Origin: an uncultured Eubacteriales bacterium
GTDB taxonomy: Bacteria; Bacillota; Clostridia; Oscillospirales; Oscillospiraceae
NCBI GenBank assembly: GCA_900545815.1
Contig: URAM01000027.1
Span: forward strand, 1 to 26,676
Direction: 5' to 3'
Length of the DNA: 26,676 nucleotides
In this document: piece after piece, positions 14,126-22,925 of the stretch
How the letters are laid out: the number at the start of each line of letters is the position of its first letter
Numbering within the stretch: the stretch's first letter is position 1
Position numbers and translations under genes: made by a program
Notes under the pieces: generated by a model
The model's input: the letters and a program-made list of their open reading frames with translations, nothing else
Told to the model about the DNA's origin: nothing
Database searches by the model: none

Positions 14126-15862
14126 ATGATGAAACGACTGTTCCCTTATTTCAAGGGATACAAAAAACAAGCGATCCTGGCGCCTGCGCTCATTGCGCTG
14201 GAGACCATCTGCGAGCTGATCCTGCCTCTGCTGATGGCGGAGATCATTGACAGCGGCATCCAAAAGGGCAATATGCCCGTCATCCTGAAAATGGGTGCGC
14301 TGATGCTGGTGGTGGCTGCTGCCGCCATGTACTGCGGCGTCATGTCCGCCAAGCACGCCGCCTTTGCCGCCCAGGGTCTGGGCGCCAACCTGCGTAAGGC
14401 GCAATTTGAGAAGATCAGCACCTTTTCCTTCCGCAACATCGACCAATTCTCCACTGCCTCTCTGGTCACCCGTCTGACCAATGATGTGACCAACGTGCAG
14501 AACATGGTAGCCATGGCTCTGCGCCTGCTCATCCGCAGCGGCGTGATGATCGTAGCCTCTATGGCAGTGGCCATCTATATCCGCTGGCAGCTGGCTATGA
14601 TCCTCATCATTGCCGTGCCTGTCATTGCCCTGGTCATTGGCCTGCTGATGAAGGTCTGCATGGGGCTGTTCCGTGCCATGCAGCATCGGCTGGATCTGCT
14701 CAATGAAACCGTCCAGGAAAATCTGACCGCCATCCGTGTGGTCAAATCCTATGTCCGAGAGGAATTTGAGAAGGAGAAGTTCAAAACCTCCAACGACAAC
14801 TTCACCAAAGCCGGCATGAACGTGAGCCTGCGCATCATCCTCATGCAGCCTGCTATGATGTTGGGCGTCTCCATCTCCACCGTCCTCATCCTCTACCTGG
14901 GCGGCCAGACCGTCCTGCGCGGCGACCTGGAGATTGGCCTGCTGTCCTCGCTGCTGAACTACGTCCTCATGGTGCTCATGAGCGTTATGATGGTGGCTAT
15001 GTGCCTGTTGATGTACACCCGTGCCAAGGCCTGCGCCCAGCGTATCTTTGAAGTCATCGACACCGACTCGGACATTCAGGACGGTACCGCACCCGCTCTG
15101 CCGGAACAAGCAGGTCAGGTGGAATTTCGGGATGTCTCCTTTAAATATGACACCTCCGGCACCGGCGATAACGTCCTGTCCCACATCTCCTTCACTGTCA
15201 AGCCCGGCCAGGTGATTGCCGTCATTGGCGGCACCGGCGAGGGCAAATCCACCCTGGTCAATCTCATCCCTCGGTTCTACGATGCCACGGAAGGGGAGGT
15301 GCTGGTGGACGGCATCAACGTGAAAGACTATCCGCTGGAAGACCTGCGCCACCGTATTGGCATGGTGCTCCAAAACAACGTCCTGTTCTCCGGCACCATC
15401 CGAGAGAACCTGCTGTGGGGCAACCCCAACGCCACGGAAGAAGAAATCATCCAAGCGGCCAAGGACGCCCAGGCTTATGACTTCATCCTATCCTTCCCCA
15501 AGGGCTTTGACACCTGGCTGGAACAGGGCGGCGTCAACGTCTCCGGCGGCCAGAAGCAGCGTCTATGCATCGCCCGGGCTATGCTCCGCAAGCCCTCTAT
15601 TCTCATCCTGGACGACTCCACCTCCGCTGTGGACTCTGCCACGGAAGCCCGCATCCGAGAATCCTTCCATCAGAACCTGAAACACACCACGGTTTTCCTC
15701 ATCGCCCAGCGTATCAGCTCGGTGCGGGACGCCGATCAGATCATCATTTTGGATGACGGCAAGGTGGCCGACATCGGCACCCACGACCAACTGATGGCAG
15801 AGAGCAAGATCTATCAGGAAATCTATCACTCCCAGCTGAAAGGAGGGGTCTACCATGGCTGA
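14126..15862 (+). CDS. ABC exporter half-transporter with degenerate ATP site
   Basis: This 578-residue protein has a six-helix membrane domain (residues 1 to about 310) followed by an ATPase domain. Walker A is GGTGEGKST with Lys374, the signature is VSGGQ at 472-476, and Walker B is LILDD. The catalytic glutamate position is Asp497 and the switch histidine is Gln528 (IAQR). These are the changes seen in the inactive-site subunit of heterodimeric exporters such as TM287/288, BmrCD and LmrCD. The partner is the next gene, which overlaps this one by 8 bp. It starts 23 bp after marR. The pair probably exports drugs or other hydrophobic compounds; the substrate is not readable from sequence. Confidence 0.93.
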   Translation: MMKRLFPYFKGYKKQAILAPALIALETICELILPLLMAEIIDSGIQKGNMPVILKMGALMLVVAAAAMYCGVMSAKHAAFAAQGLGANLRKAQFEKISTFSFRNIDQFSTASLVTRLTNDVTNVQNMVAMALRLLIRSGVMIVASMAVAIYIRWQLAMILIIAVPVIALVIGLLMKVCMGLFRAMQHRLDLLNETVQENLTAIRVVKSYVREEFEKEKFKTSNDNFTKAGMNVSLRIILMQPAMMLGVSISTVLILYLGGQTVLRGDLEIGLLSSLLNYVLMVLMSVMMVAMCLLMYTRAKACAQRIFEVIDTDSDIQDGTAPALPEQAGQVEFRDVSFKYDTSGTGDNVLSHISFTVKPGQVIAVIGGTGEGKSTLVNLIPRFYDATEGEVLVDGINVKDYPLEDLRHRIGMVLQNNVLFSGTIRENLLWGNPNATEEEIIQAAKDAQAYDFILSFPKGFDTWLEQGGVNVSGGQKQRLCIARAMLRKPSILILDDSTSAVDSATEARIRESFHQNLKHTTVFLIAQRISSVRDADQIIILDDGKVADIGTHDQLMAESKIYQEIYHSQLKGGVYHG

Positions 15863-17777
15863 TGCTCCCAGAAAAAATCGCAAGGTCAACGGCCACGGCG
15901 GTGGCCCCATCGGCGGGTTCCAGAAGCCCAAGGAAACCAAAAAGACCGTGAAACGTCTGTTGAGCTACATGGGACAGCACCCAGTCATGCTCATTGTGGC
16001 ATTTCTCTGCGTCATCGCTTCCGCCCTGGCCAGCGTGGGCGCCACCTATATCACGCGCCCCATCATCAACGACATCGCCGCAGCAGTGGCCGCCGGTCAG
16101 ACCACCCTGCCCAGCTTGGGGCCTAAGGTGCTGCAGCTGCTGGCCGTCTACATCTTTGCCGCCGCCTGCTACTTCCTCCAAGGCAATATGATGGTTCGTG
16201 TGGCACAGCGGGGCACCAATGCCCTGCGGCGGGATCTGTTCAACCATATGCAGACTCTGCCCCTGACCTACTTTGACCAGCATCCCCACGGCGACCTGAT
16301 GAGCCGTTTCACCAATGATGCCGACAACGTCCTCCAGGTCTTGGAGCAGTCCGTCCTCCAGTGTGTCTCCGCCCTGTTCACCTTCGTGGGCATCGTGGTC
16401 ATGATGCTCTATCTGAGCCGAGTGCTCTTTCTGGTCACCCTGGTCATGTTGGCGGTCACCCTTCTGGTGTTCAAGCAGCTGGGCGGCAAGAGCCGCCTCT
16501 ACTTTGCCAAGCAGCAGGCCGCTCTGGGCACTCTGAACGGCAACATTCAAGAAACCATCGAGGGTCTGAAAGTAGTCAAAGCCTTCACCCATGAGGATCA
16601 GGCCAAGGAGACCTTCAATGAACTGAACGAGAACTTCCGAGTGGCCGCCAGCAACGCCAGCTTTTTCAGCACCTGCATCATGCCGGTAGCCGGCAACCTG
16701 TCCAATATTGGCTACGCCTTCACTGCCGCTTTCGGTGGCGCTCTGGCCATTCTGGGCAGCTTTGACATCGGCGGTCTGGTGGCCTATCTGACCTACTCCA
16801 AGCAGGTCTCTCAGCCCATGAACCAGATCTCCATGCAGATGACCAACATCCTCTCCGCCCTGGCTGGCGCAGAGCGTATCTTCCAGGTCATCGACGAGGC
16901 AGCGGAAGTAGACGAAGGCAAGGTCACCCTGGTGCCTGCCGAACACAACCCCGACGGCTCTTTGAGGGCTTGGGAATCCGGCCGCGTCACCGCCTGGGCT
17001 TGGAAGGTGCCCCAGGATAATGGCAGCGTCCAGTATGTGGAGTTGAAAGGGGACGTGCGCCTGAAGAACGTGGACTTCGGCTATGTGCCGGATAAGCAGG
17101 TGCTCCATAACGTCAGCGTCTACGCAAAGCCTGGTCAGAAGATCGCCTTCGTTGGCTCCACCGGCGCAGGCAAGACCACCATCACCAACCTCATCAACCG
17201 GTTCTACGAGATTCAGGCCGGCTCCATCGAGTATGACGGCATCAACGTCAAGGACATCCAGAAGGACTCCCTGCGGCACAGCCTGGGCGTGGTGCTCCAG
17301 GACACCCATCTGTTCACCGGCACGGTCATGGATAACATCCGTTACGGCCGGTTGGACGCCACCGATGAGGAGTGCATCCAGGCCGCCAAGACCGCCAACG
17401 CCCACAGCTTTATCCGGCGTCTGCCGGACGGCTACCAGACTATGGTCACCGGCGACGGCGCCAACCTGTCCCAGGGCCAGCGGCAGCTGCTGGCCATCGC
17501 CCGGGCGGCGGTAGCGGATCCTCCCGTCATGGTGCTGGACGAAGCCACCTCCTCCATTGACACCCGTACTGAGGCGCTCATCTCTCAGGGCATGGATGCG
17601 CTGATGGAGAACCGCACCGTCTTTGTCATCGCCCACCGGCTGTCCACCGTCCGCAACGCCAAGTGCATTGCGGTGCTGGAAGGCGGCCAGATCATCGAGA
17701 TCGGCTCTCACGAGGAGCTGATGGCTTTGAAGGGGCGGTACTACCAGCTTTATACCGGTCAGTTCCAGTTGGACTGA
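15855..17777 (+). CDS. ABC exporter half-transporter with intact ATP site
   Basis: This 640-residue protein starts with a polar 35-residue tail (MADAPRKNRKVNGHGGG), then six membrane helices and an ATPase domain. Walker A is GSTGAGKTT with Lys440, Walker B ends in Asp562-Glu563, and the switch histidine is His594. The signature is LSQGQ (538-542), the variant that faces the degenerate site in heterodimers. About 50 extra residues between the two domains (LVPAEHNPDGSLRAWESGRV...) are typical of the longer subunit in clostridial pairs. It overlaps the previous gene by 8 bp with AAAGGAGG inside it, so translation is coupled. Together they form one exporter controlled by marR. Confidence 0.94.
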   Translation: MADAPRKNRKVNGHGGGPIGGFQKPKETKKTVKRLLSYMGQHPVMLIVAFLCVIASALASVGATYITRPIINDIAAAVAAGQTTLPSLGPKVLQLLAVYIFAAACYFLQGNMMVRVAQRGTNALRRDLFNHMQTLPLTYFDQHPHGDLMSRFTNDADNVLQVLEQSVLQCVSALFTFVGIVVMMLYLSRVLFLVTLVMLAVTLLVFKQLGGKSRLYFAKQQAALGTLNGNIQETIEGLKVVKAFTHEDQAKETFNELNENFRVAASNASFFSTCIMPVAGNLSNIGYAFTAAFGGALAILGSFDIGGLVAYLTYSKQVSQPMNQISMQMTNILSALAGAERIFQVIDEAAEVDEGKVTLVPAEHNPDGSLRAWESGRVTAWAWKVPQDNGSVQYVELKGDVRLKNVDFGYVPDKQVLHNVSVYAKPGQKIAFVGSTGAGKTTITNLINRFYEIQAGSIEYDGINVKDIQKDSLRHSLGVVLQDTHLFTGTVMDNIRYGRLDATDEECIQAAKTANAHSFIRRLPDGYQTMVTGDGANLSQGQRQLLAIARAAVADPPVMVLDEATSSIDTRTEALISQGMDALMENRTVFVIAHRLSTVRNAKCIAVLEGGQIIEIGSHEELMALKGRYYQLYTGQFQLD

Positions 17778-17787
17778 TTGCAAACAG

Positions 17788-17817
17788 AAAAGGGAACGCT
17801 GAAAGGCGTTCCCTTTT
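17788..17817. terminator. Bidirectional terminator after the exporter operon
   Basis: A 12-bp perfect stem (17788-17799 with 17806-17817, inner arms GGGAACGC and GCGTTCCC) has a 6-nt loop and flanking A/T runs. It ends the exporter operon from the left and the XRE regulator gene from the right. Confidence 0.9.
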
Positions 17818-17819
17818 TC

Positions 17820-18818
17820 TTATGATACCTTATTTTTCCCATGTACCACAGCCTGCAAGATGCAATACACCGCCACAAAGAGCACACCGGCCACCGGCCA
17901 AACGATCCAAGTGAAGTCCCACCGCTCTGTGGCGAAACTGTAGGCCAGATAGATGGCTGTAGTCAACGTCCAGTAAACGCCGGGGAACCAGGCCAGCTTT
18001 TTGTTGATCTGCTTCCGCTCCTTGGTGTAATCCTCCTCCTGGAGGATCTTCTGATAGCTGCTGTGGATGCTGCCGAAGCGGACAAAGAGAAAGACCGCTG
18101 CGGCCACCAGAGCCAGCAGGACATTGACGCAGCAGATGCTGATGTAGTCGCCCAGGTTCATAGCGCCGGAGAGCAGAAGGGGGACGACACTGAGGATGCA
18201 GAGCACCACGCCCACCACCAGGCTCATCCGGTAGACCGGTTCATCCGCTTCCTTCCGCCGCTGGACCACACCGCTGACGCCGTACTGGAGAGAGAGTGCC
18301 TCCTCTTCCATGTGCTGATAGGGGGAGAGCTTCATACCGTCGAAGATGAGGATAGCCACACCGATAGCCACCATGACCAGCAGAACAGCCACGCCGACGC
18401 CAGTGGCAAAGCCCTCTGAAATGCTGCCCTTGTATTCAGCCACACCGGCCAGCTGGATGAGGCAGATAGGGGAGAGGATGCACAGGGCAACTGCCATGGC
18501 TATGCGTGCGGAGAGCTGTCGGGTCAAGTCCAGGAAGGCGTTGGCTTCCTCTAAAGTCACCACATAATCTCCGCCGGATTCCAGCGCCAGTTCTCCTTCC
18601 GGCAGGGTGACTTCCTCGATCTCATCCTTCAACAAGTAGTCGGTGCTGACGCAGAACAGCTGGCTCATCTTTACCATCCGATCCAAGTCGGGCAGGGAAG
18701 CGCCAGACTCCCATTTAGAGACTGCCTGTCTGGAAACGCCCAGTTTTTCTGCCAGTTCTTCCTGGGACCAGCCGCTGCGCTTGCGCAGCATCGTGATTTT
18801 TTCCGCCATGATCATCAT
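17820..18818 (-). CDS. Membrane-bound XRE-family transcriptional regulator
   Basis: This 332-residue protein has an N-terminal XRE helix-turn-helix (residues 4-63: ITMLRKRSGWSQEELAEKLGVSRQAVSKWESGASLPDLDRMVKMSQLF) followed by an acidic linker. Six membrane segments follow, from IAMAVALCILSPICLIQLAGV to WIVWPVAGVLFVAVYCILQAVV. The arrangement suggests a regulator held at the membrane, perhaps sensing envelope state. The long membrane part has no motif I can name. The ATG at 18818 has AGAAAGGA upstream. The region before it holds three CGGTTGC repeats that could be its own operator. Confidence 0.87.
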   Translation of the reverse strand: MMIMAEKITMLRKRSGWSQEELAEKLGVSRQAVSKWESGASLPDLDRMVKMSQLFCVSTDYLLKDEIEEVTLPEGELALESGGDYVVTLEEANAFLDLTRQLSARIAMAVALCILSPICLIQLAGVAEYKGSISEGFATGVGVAVLLVMVAIGVAILIFDGMKLSPYQHMEEEALSLQYGVSGVVQRRKEADEPVYRMSLVVGVVLCILSVVPLLLSGAMNLGDYISICCVNVLLALVAAAVFLFVRFGSIHSSYQKILQEEDYTKERKQINKKLAWFPGVYWTLTTAIYLAYSFATERWDFTWIVWPVAGVLFVAVYCILQAVVHGKNKVS

Positions 18819-18874
18819 GATTCATCCTTTCTGCCGCCGGAGCGTTTTCTTCCCCTTTATCTTAGCAAAACGCT

Positions 18875-18956
18875 CGGTTGCCGACCACCAAGCGGACGGT
18901 ATTTCTCGTCAACCAACGGTTGCGCTTTCCCCAAAACAGGCACTTTTTGCGGTTGC
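18875..18956. promoter_or_regulatory. Three direct CGGTTGC repeats before the XRE regulator
   Basis: Identical 7-mers CGGTTGC occur at 18875-18881, 18917-18923 and 18950-18956, spaced 42 and 33 bp, close to whole helical turns. The middle one is also half of a CAACC-aac-GGTTG dyad (18910-18922). The first lies between a weak -10 (TAAGAT, minus strand, 18859-18864) and its possible -35. These could be regulator sites; this is inferred from spacing only. Confidence 0.35.
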
Positions 18957-18989
18957 ATCGGTGGAAATCCCGCTGATTTTCTCACTTTT

Positions 18990-20120
18990 TTATTTCTTCC
19001 CGTACTTCCCGTACATGAACAGGTCACATTTTAGCATCCCGTTATACAGCTTCCGCTTTTTCTTTGCCTTGGCGCCAAAGACTTCCTCAAATTCCGTGTG
19101 ACTGGACAAAATGGACACCTTCCACCCCTCCGGCAGCAGGCGTACCGCATGGCCGAACGCACCGTACAGCTTGGACACCTCCTGCTTCTCCATCAGCCGC
19201 TCCCCGTAGGGGGGATTGGTCACCACCCGTCCGTAGGGCTCGGTGCTGTAGAACCGGCGGGCGTCATAGACTTCAAAACGAACCGTGTCCTCCACTTCCG
19301 CCTTCTCGGCGTTGCTTCGGGCGATGTCGATGGCTCTGGGGTCGATGTCGCCGCCCCAGATGTCATAGGTTCGGTCGAACTCCTTGTCCAGGGCTTCTTC
19401 CACTGCTGTCATCCAATGCTCCGAGGGCAGAACCTTCCACTTCTGGGCGGCGAAGGTGCGGTTGAGACCGGGGGCACGGTTTTTGGCAATGAGCGCCGCT
19501 TCGATGCAGATGGTGCCGCTGCCGCAGAAGGGATCGCAGAAGGGGTCTAGCCCCTTATAGCCGGACAGGAGCACCATGGCTGCCGCCAAAGTCTCCCGCA
19601 AAGGGGCTTCCACGCCCACAGCACGGTAGCCCCGCTTATACAGACCGGAACCGCTGGTGTCCAAACAAAGGGACACGGTGTCCTTCATAATAGAGAACTG
19701 GATCTGATACCGGCTCCCCGTCTCCGGCAGCCACTCCACACCATAGACCTGCCCCAGCTTGGCAGAGACCGCCTTTTTGATGATGGACTGGCAGGCGGGA
19801 ACACTAAAGAGCTGGGAGTTGATGGAGTAGCCCTTCACCGGAAACTCCCCCTCCTTGGGAATCCAATCCTGCCACGGGATGGCGTAGGCACCTTGATACA
19901 GTTCTTCAAAAGAGATGGCCGAAAATTCCCCCAACACCATCAGCACACGAGCACCGCAGCGCAGATTCAAATTCAGCCGTGCCACATCCAACAACGTGCC
20001 CACGCAGCAGACCCGACCATTTTCCGCCCGAACCTGCTCCATCTTGAGCTTTTTCAGCTCGTCCGCCACCAGTTTTTCCACCCCCAGATAGCAGGGTACC
20101 ATCAATCTCAGTTTTTCCAT
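18990..20120 (-). CDS. THUMP-domain 23S rRNA guanine N2-methyltransferase-like protein
   Basis: This 376-residue protein matches the RlmL/YpsC family. An N-terminal ferredoxin-like and THUMP region (about residues 1-155, with YLGVEKLVADELKKLKME and VKGYSINSQLFSVPACQSIIKKA) binds RNA. A C-terminal Rossmann methyltransferase domain carries the SAM-binding motif DPFCGSGTICIEAAL and the catalytic NPPYGERL. The product is probably m2G in 23S rRNA, as in E. coli RlmL, but the exact base is not shown by sequence. I chose the ATG at 20120, 18 codons inside the open frame, because it follows a ribosome site and matches the family start (MEKLRLMVPCYLGVEKLV). No terminator is evident after it; it may read on into the XRE regulator gene. 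Confidence 0.9.
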   Translation of the reverse strand: MEKLRLMVPCYLGVEKLVADELKKLKMEQVRAENGRVCCVGTLLDVARLNLNLRCGARVLMVLGEFSAISFEELYQGAYAIPWQDWIPKEGEFPVKGYSINSQLFSVPACQSIIKKAVSAKLGQVYGVEWLPETGSRYQIQFSIMKDTVSLCLDTSGSGLYKRGYRAVGVEAPLRETLAAAMVLLSGYKGLDPFCDPFCGSGTICIEAALIAKNRAPGLNRTFAAQKWKVLPSEHWMTAVEEALDKEFDRTYDIWGGDIDPRAIDIARSNAEKAEVEDTVRFEVYDARRFYSTEPYGRVVTNPPYGERLMEKQEVSKLYGAFGHAVRLLPEGWKVSILSSHTEFEEVFGAKAKKKRKLYNGMLKCDLFMYGKYGKK

Positions 20121-20185
20121 CGTTCTTCCGCCTTTCGCAGATGATCCTGCCGGAAAGCGACAGGATGGTTCCAATTTCGTCCTTC

Positions 20186-20214
20186 ATTATAACGAAATTT
20201 TAACCTTTCCGCAA
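20186..20214 (-). promoter_or_regulatory. Promoter of the rRNA methyltransferase gene
   Basis: Minus strand: TTGCGG (20209-20214), 17-bp spacer, perfect TATAAT (20186-20191). A small hairpin (arms ATCCTG and CAGGAT) lies in the leader near 20143-20165. Confidence 0.6.
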
Positions 20215-20298
20215 TTCATTTTAACCGTCCCAAGATAGACTTTTCTACTCCGCTATGATATGATTGGTGAGAAAGCAATACGAAAGGAGTTGTTCCCT

Positions 20299-20760
20299 GT
20301 GCATCTGTTGACTTTTTCCCTGCCTGTGATGTGGCTCATCATCCTGGTGGTGCTGGCGCTGGCAGAGGCGGCCACCATCAACCTGGTGTCCATCTGGTTC
20401 GCCGCCGGTGCGCTGACGGCTCTGCTGGTCTCTCTGTTCTGTCAGAATTTTTGGATCCAGCTGGTTGTCTTTCTTCTCGTCTCCACCCTGTGTCTGGCAC
20501 TGGTACGGCCACTGGCTCAGAAGAAGTTCACGCCGCACCTGCGTCCCACAAATCTGGATCTGCTCTTAGGTCAGTACGGTGTGGTGACAGAGGATATCGA
20601 CAATCTGGCCGCCACCGGTCAGGTGAAGGTAGATGGACAGATCTGGACAGCTCGGAATGAGGTGGAGGAACCCATTCCCGCTGGCAGCATCGTTCAGGTT
20701 TTGCGCATCGAAGGTGTAAAAATTATCGTCCGAGCAAAGGACTCAGTTTCGGAGTCATAA
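20299..20760 (+). CDS. NfeD-family membrane protein
   Basis: This 153-residue short-form NfeD protein has two or three membrane segments (VMWLIILVVLALAEAATINLVSIWFAAGALTALLVSL, IQLVVFLLVSTLCLALV) and a C-terminal OB-fold domain (LLLGQYGVVTEDIDNLAATGQVKVDGQIWTARNE). It lacks the ClpP-like protease domain of long NfeD. The start is taken as GTG at 20299, 9 bp after AAAGGAG; an ATG 13 codons upstream has no ribosome site. It precedes the SPFH gene by 13 bp. NfeD and SPFH proteins are paired across bacteria and organise membrane microdomains. Confidence 0.9.
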   Translation: MHLLTFSLPVMWLIILVVLALAEAATINLVSIWFAAGALTALLVSLFCQNFWIQLVVFLLVSTLCLALVRPLAQKKFTPHLRPTNLDLLLGQYGVVTEDIDNLAATGQVKVDGQIWTARNEVEEPIPAGSIVQVLRIEGVKIIVRAKDSVSES

Positions 20761-20773
20761 GAAAGGAGCGCTT

Positions 20774-21682
20774 ATGTATAAGTTTATCATCCCGATCATT
20801 TTGATCATTCTGGTGTTGCTGGTCTTGGCCAAGAACATCGTCATCGTCCAACAGTCCCGTGCCTACGTCGTGGAACGGCTGGGCGCCTTCCAAGCAGTCT
20901 GGGGGGTGGGCATCCACCTAAAGATCCCCTTCATCGAACGGGTCGCTCGCAAGGTCTCCCTGAAGGAACAGATCGCAGACTTCCCCCCTCAGCCGGTCAT
21001 CACCAAGGATAATGTCACCATCCAAGTGGACACTGTTCTGTTCTTCCAGATCACCGACCCCAAGCTGTATGCCTACGGCGTGGAACACCCCATGGCTGCC
21101 ATTGAGAACCTGACCGCCACCACCCTGAGAAATCTCATCGGTGACCTGGAACTGGATCAGTCCCTGACCAGCCGTGACATCATCAACGCCAAGATGCGGG
21201 TCATCTTGGACGAGGCCACTGACCCTTGGGGCATCAAGGTCAATCGGGTGGAGCTGAAGAACATCATGCCGCCCAGAGAGATTCAGGACGCCATGGAGAA
21301 GCAGATGAAGGCAGAACGGGAACGTCGGGAAGCCATCCTCCAGGCAGAAGGTCAGAAGCAGAGCCAGATCCTGGTGGCAGAAGGCGAAAAGCAGTCCCTA
21401 GTGCTCCGTGCCGAAGCTGCTAAGGAAGCAAAGCTCCTGGAAGCAGAAGCTCAGGCGCAGGCGATTCTGAAGGTGCAGCAGGCACAGGCAGACGCCTTGA
21501 AGCTGCTCAACGAAGCTGCCCCCAACGAACAGGTGGTCAAGCTCAAGAGTCTGGAAGCCTTCCAGGCGGCCGCCAATGGCAAAGCCACCAAGATCATCAT
21601 TCCCAGCGAAATCCAAGGGTTGGCTGGGCTGGCTGCCGGCCTGAAGGGCATTGTGGAACAGGATGCCCCTGCTGACAAGTAA
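20774..21682 (+). CDS. SPFH/stomatin-family protein (paraslipin, QmcA-like)
   Basis: This 302-residue protein has one N-terminal membrane anchor (FIIPIILIILVLLVLA), then the SPFH/PHB domain (about residues 20-180: VIVQQSRAYVVERLGAF, GIHLKIPFIERV, SLKEQIADFPPQPVITKDN, DPWGIKVNRVELKNIMPP). A coiled coil rich in Ala/Glu/Lys/Gln runs to about residue 255 (RREAILQAEGQKQSQILVAEGEKQ...). The C-terminal IIIPSEIQGLAGLAAGL is typical of stomatin-like QmcA. Such proteins form large membrane oligomers with NfeD, here the preceding gene. The strong ribosome site is AAAGGAG. Length is normal. Confidence 0.93.
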   Translation: MYKFIIPIILIILVLLVLAKNIVIVQQSRAYVVERLGAFQAVWGVGIHLKIPFIERVARKVSLKEQIADFPPQPVITKDNVTIQVDTVLFFQITDPKLYAYGVEHPMAAIENLTATTLRNLIGDLELDQSLTSRDIINAKMRVILDEATDPWGIKVNRVELKNIMPPREIQDAMEKQMKAERERREAILQAEGQKQSQILVAEGEKQSLVLRAEAAKEAKLLEAEAQAQAILKVQQAQADALKLLNEAAPNEQVVKLKSLEAFQAAANGKATKIIIPSEIQGLAGLAAGLKGIVEQDAPADK

Positions 21683-21698
21683 TGACGCAACCAATGAG

Positions 21699-21724
21699 AA
21701 AGAGGATGCCAAGGCATCCTCTTT
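21699..21724. terminator. Bidirectional terminator after the SPFH gene
   Basis: A 12-bp stem (21699-21710, AAAGAGGATGCC, with 21713-21724, GGCATCCTCTTT) closes on a very small loop and is followed by TTCTC on the plus strand and A/G on the other side. It is shared with the convergent WYL regulator gene ending at 21728. Confidence 0.88.
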
Positions 21725-21727
21725 TTC

Positions 21728-22711
21728 TCATATCGTTAAATAATTCAGTTGAATCTGCTCCAACTGCTCCTTCATCCCTCTGGCTACATCCACTGGCCCC
21801 AGGATGGTCACGCCATTGCCCAGCCCGAAGATCCAGCCATAGAACTGGGGACTGACCGCCACCTGCACCAGGGCAGTGAAATGGCTGTCATCCTCCGGCG
21901 TGATATGTACCGCCTCTCCAAATCGGTCGATGATAACGTGAGAAAAGCAGTTTTTGCAGCGCAGCAGCACCTCCCGTTCCTCCCCCTTGAACATCCCAAA
22001 GTGGATGCTGGCGTAGCGTCCCAGATCGAAGGACTTATAGATCTCCTCCCCGTCCCGACTCAGCTCAGTCACCTGAATGTCCAGCATCTTATCCACCCGG
22101 AAGTGCTTGATCTCCTGCGCTTTTCCATCATAAGCGGTCAGGTAATAGTTCTCATCGCTGCACAGCAGAGCATACGGACTCATCTGGTAGATCGCCCCGT
22201 TGTGACGCAAAACCTTCCTGCCGCAGATGTTGTAATCAAAGTAGCGAAATGTGATCTGCCGCTTTTCGTTGATGGCGTTATGAATGGCATCGATGTTGTA
22301 ATAGACGCTCTCATTCATGCTCTTCACCCGTCCGGCTACAAAGACCTGCCGCTGCAAGGTCTGGGCGCCATAGGCGGAAGTCTGCTGCTCCAATTTGTGA
22401 ATCAGCTCATGACTTTTCTTCACCGTGATAAACCGACTGGATTGGACAGCATCCACCAGCAGCTTCAATTCCGCCAGCTGGAAGTTCCGTTCGCCCAAAT
22501 AGTATCCCCTCCCACGCTGGAGGACAATATCATACCCCTGCTTGCGCAAAATCTCCACATCTGCATACACGCTCTTTCGTTCCGCCAAGATCCCGTTGGC
22601 CTGGAGCTTGTCCAGCAGCTTTGGGACAGACAACGGATGATTTTCATCGCTCTCCCGCTGGAAGATATGAAGCAAAAGCAAGAGCTTCTCCTTGTGCTGA
22701 TTTTTTGACAT
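21728..22711 (-). CDS. WYL-domain transcriptional regulator
   Basis: This 327-residue protein has an N-terminal winged helix (residues 6-75: LLLLLHIFQRESDENHPLSVPKLLDKLQANGILAERKSVYADVEILRKQGYDI) and a central WYL domain (about 140-235: INEKRQITFRYFDYN, YQMSPYALLCSDENYYLTAYD, HFRVDKMLDIQV). A C-terminal WCX extension follows (VHITPEDDSHFTALVQVAVSPQFYGWIFGLG). WYL domains bind nucleic acid or nucleotide ligands and regulate stress, phage-defence or metabolic genes; no defence genes are near. AAGGGGGG precedes the ATG. Upstream is an inverted repeat (GTCC-8 nt-GGAC) beside a weak TTGCAT promoter, perhaps its own operator. Confidence 0.92.
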   Translation of the reverse strand: MSKNQHKEKLLLLLHIFQRESDENHPLSVPKLLDKLQANGILAERKSVYADVEILRKQGYDIVLQRGRGYYLGERNFQLAELKLLVDAVQSSRFITVKKSHELIHKLEQQTSAYGAQTLQRQVFVAGRVKSMNESVYYNIDAIHNAINEKRQITFRYFDYNICGRKVLRHNGAIYQMSPYALLCSDENYYLTAYDGKAQEIKHFRVDKMLDIQVTELSRDGEEIYKSFDLGRYASIHFGMFKGEEREVLLRCKNCFSHVIIDRFGEAVHITPEDDSHFTALVQVAVSPQFYGWIFGLGNGVTILGPVDVARGMKEQLEQIQLNYLTI

Positions 22712-22856
22712 GACTCATCCCCCCTTACTTACATTTTCTCACAAATAATGTCCAGAAAAACGGACTATGCAATAAAAGTTGGGATGGACAGCCTCTTTTT
22801 TCGTGTTTTTTTCCTTTCTTTGTTCTGTGTGCTGCAAAGAGCAAAGGGCAAAGGGC

Positions 22857-22891
22857 AAAAAAACCGCCTGGCAGAGGGTTCTGCCAGACGG
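22857..22891 (-). terminator. Intrinsic terminator of pta
   Basis: An 11-bp stem with one G-T wobble (22864-22874 with 22881-22891) has a 6-nt loop. On the minus strand seven T follow (22857-22863). Just beyond lies a 7-bp tandem repeat, GCAAAGR, four copies at 22834-22861. Confidence 0.9.
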
Positions 22892-22925
22892 GTTGGATGT
22901 TTTTTGCGATAGCAGCAACGGATGC

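Noticed and set aside
14099..17783. Two long minus-strand open frames (451 and 679 codons) opposite the ABC exporter genes
   Set aside because: His/Asp/Gly/Gln-rich translations typical of antisense frames of GC-rich genes; the plus-strand genes are unambiguous.
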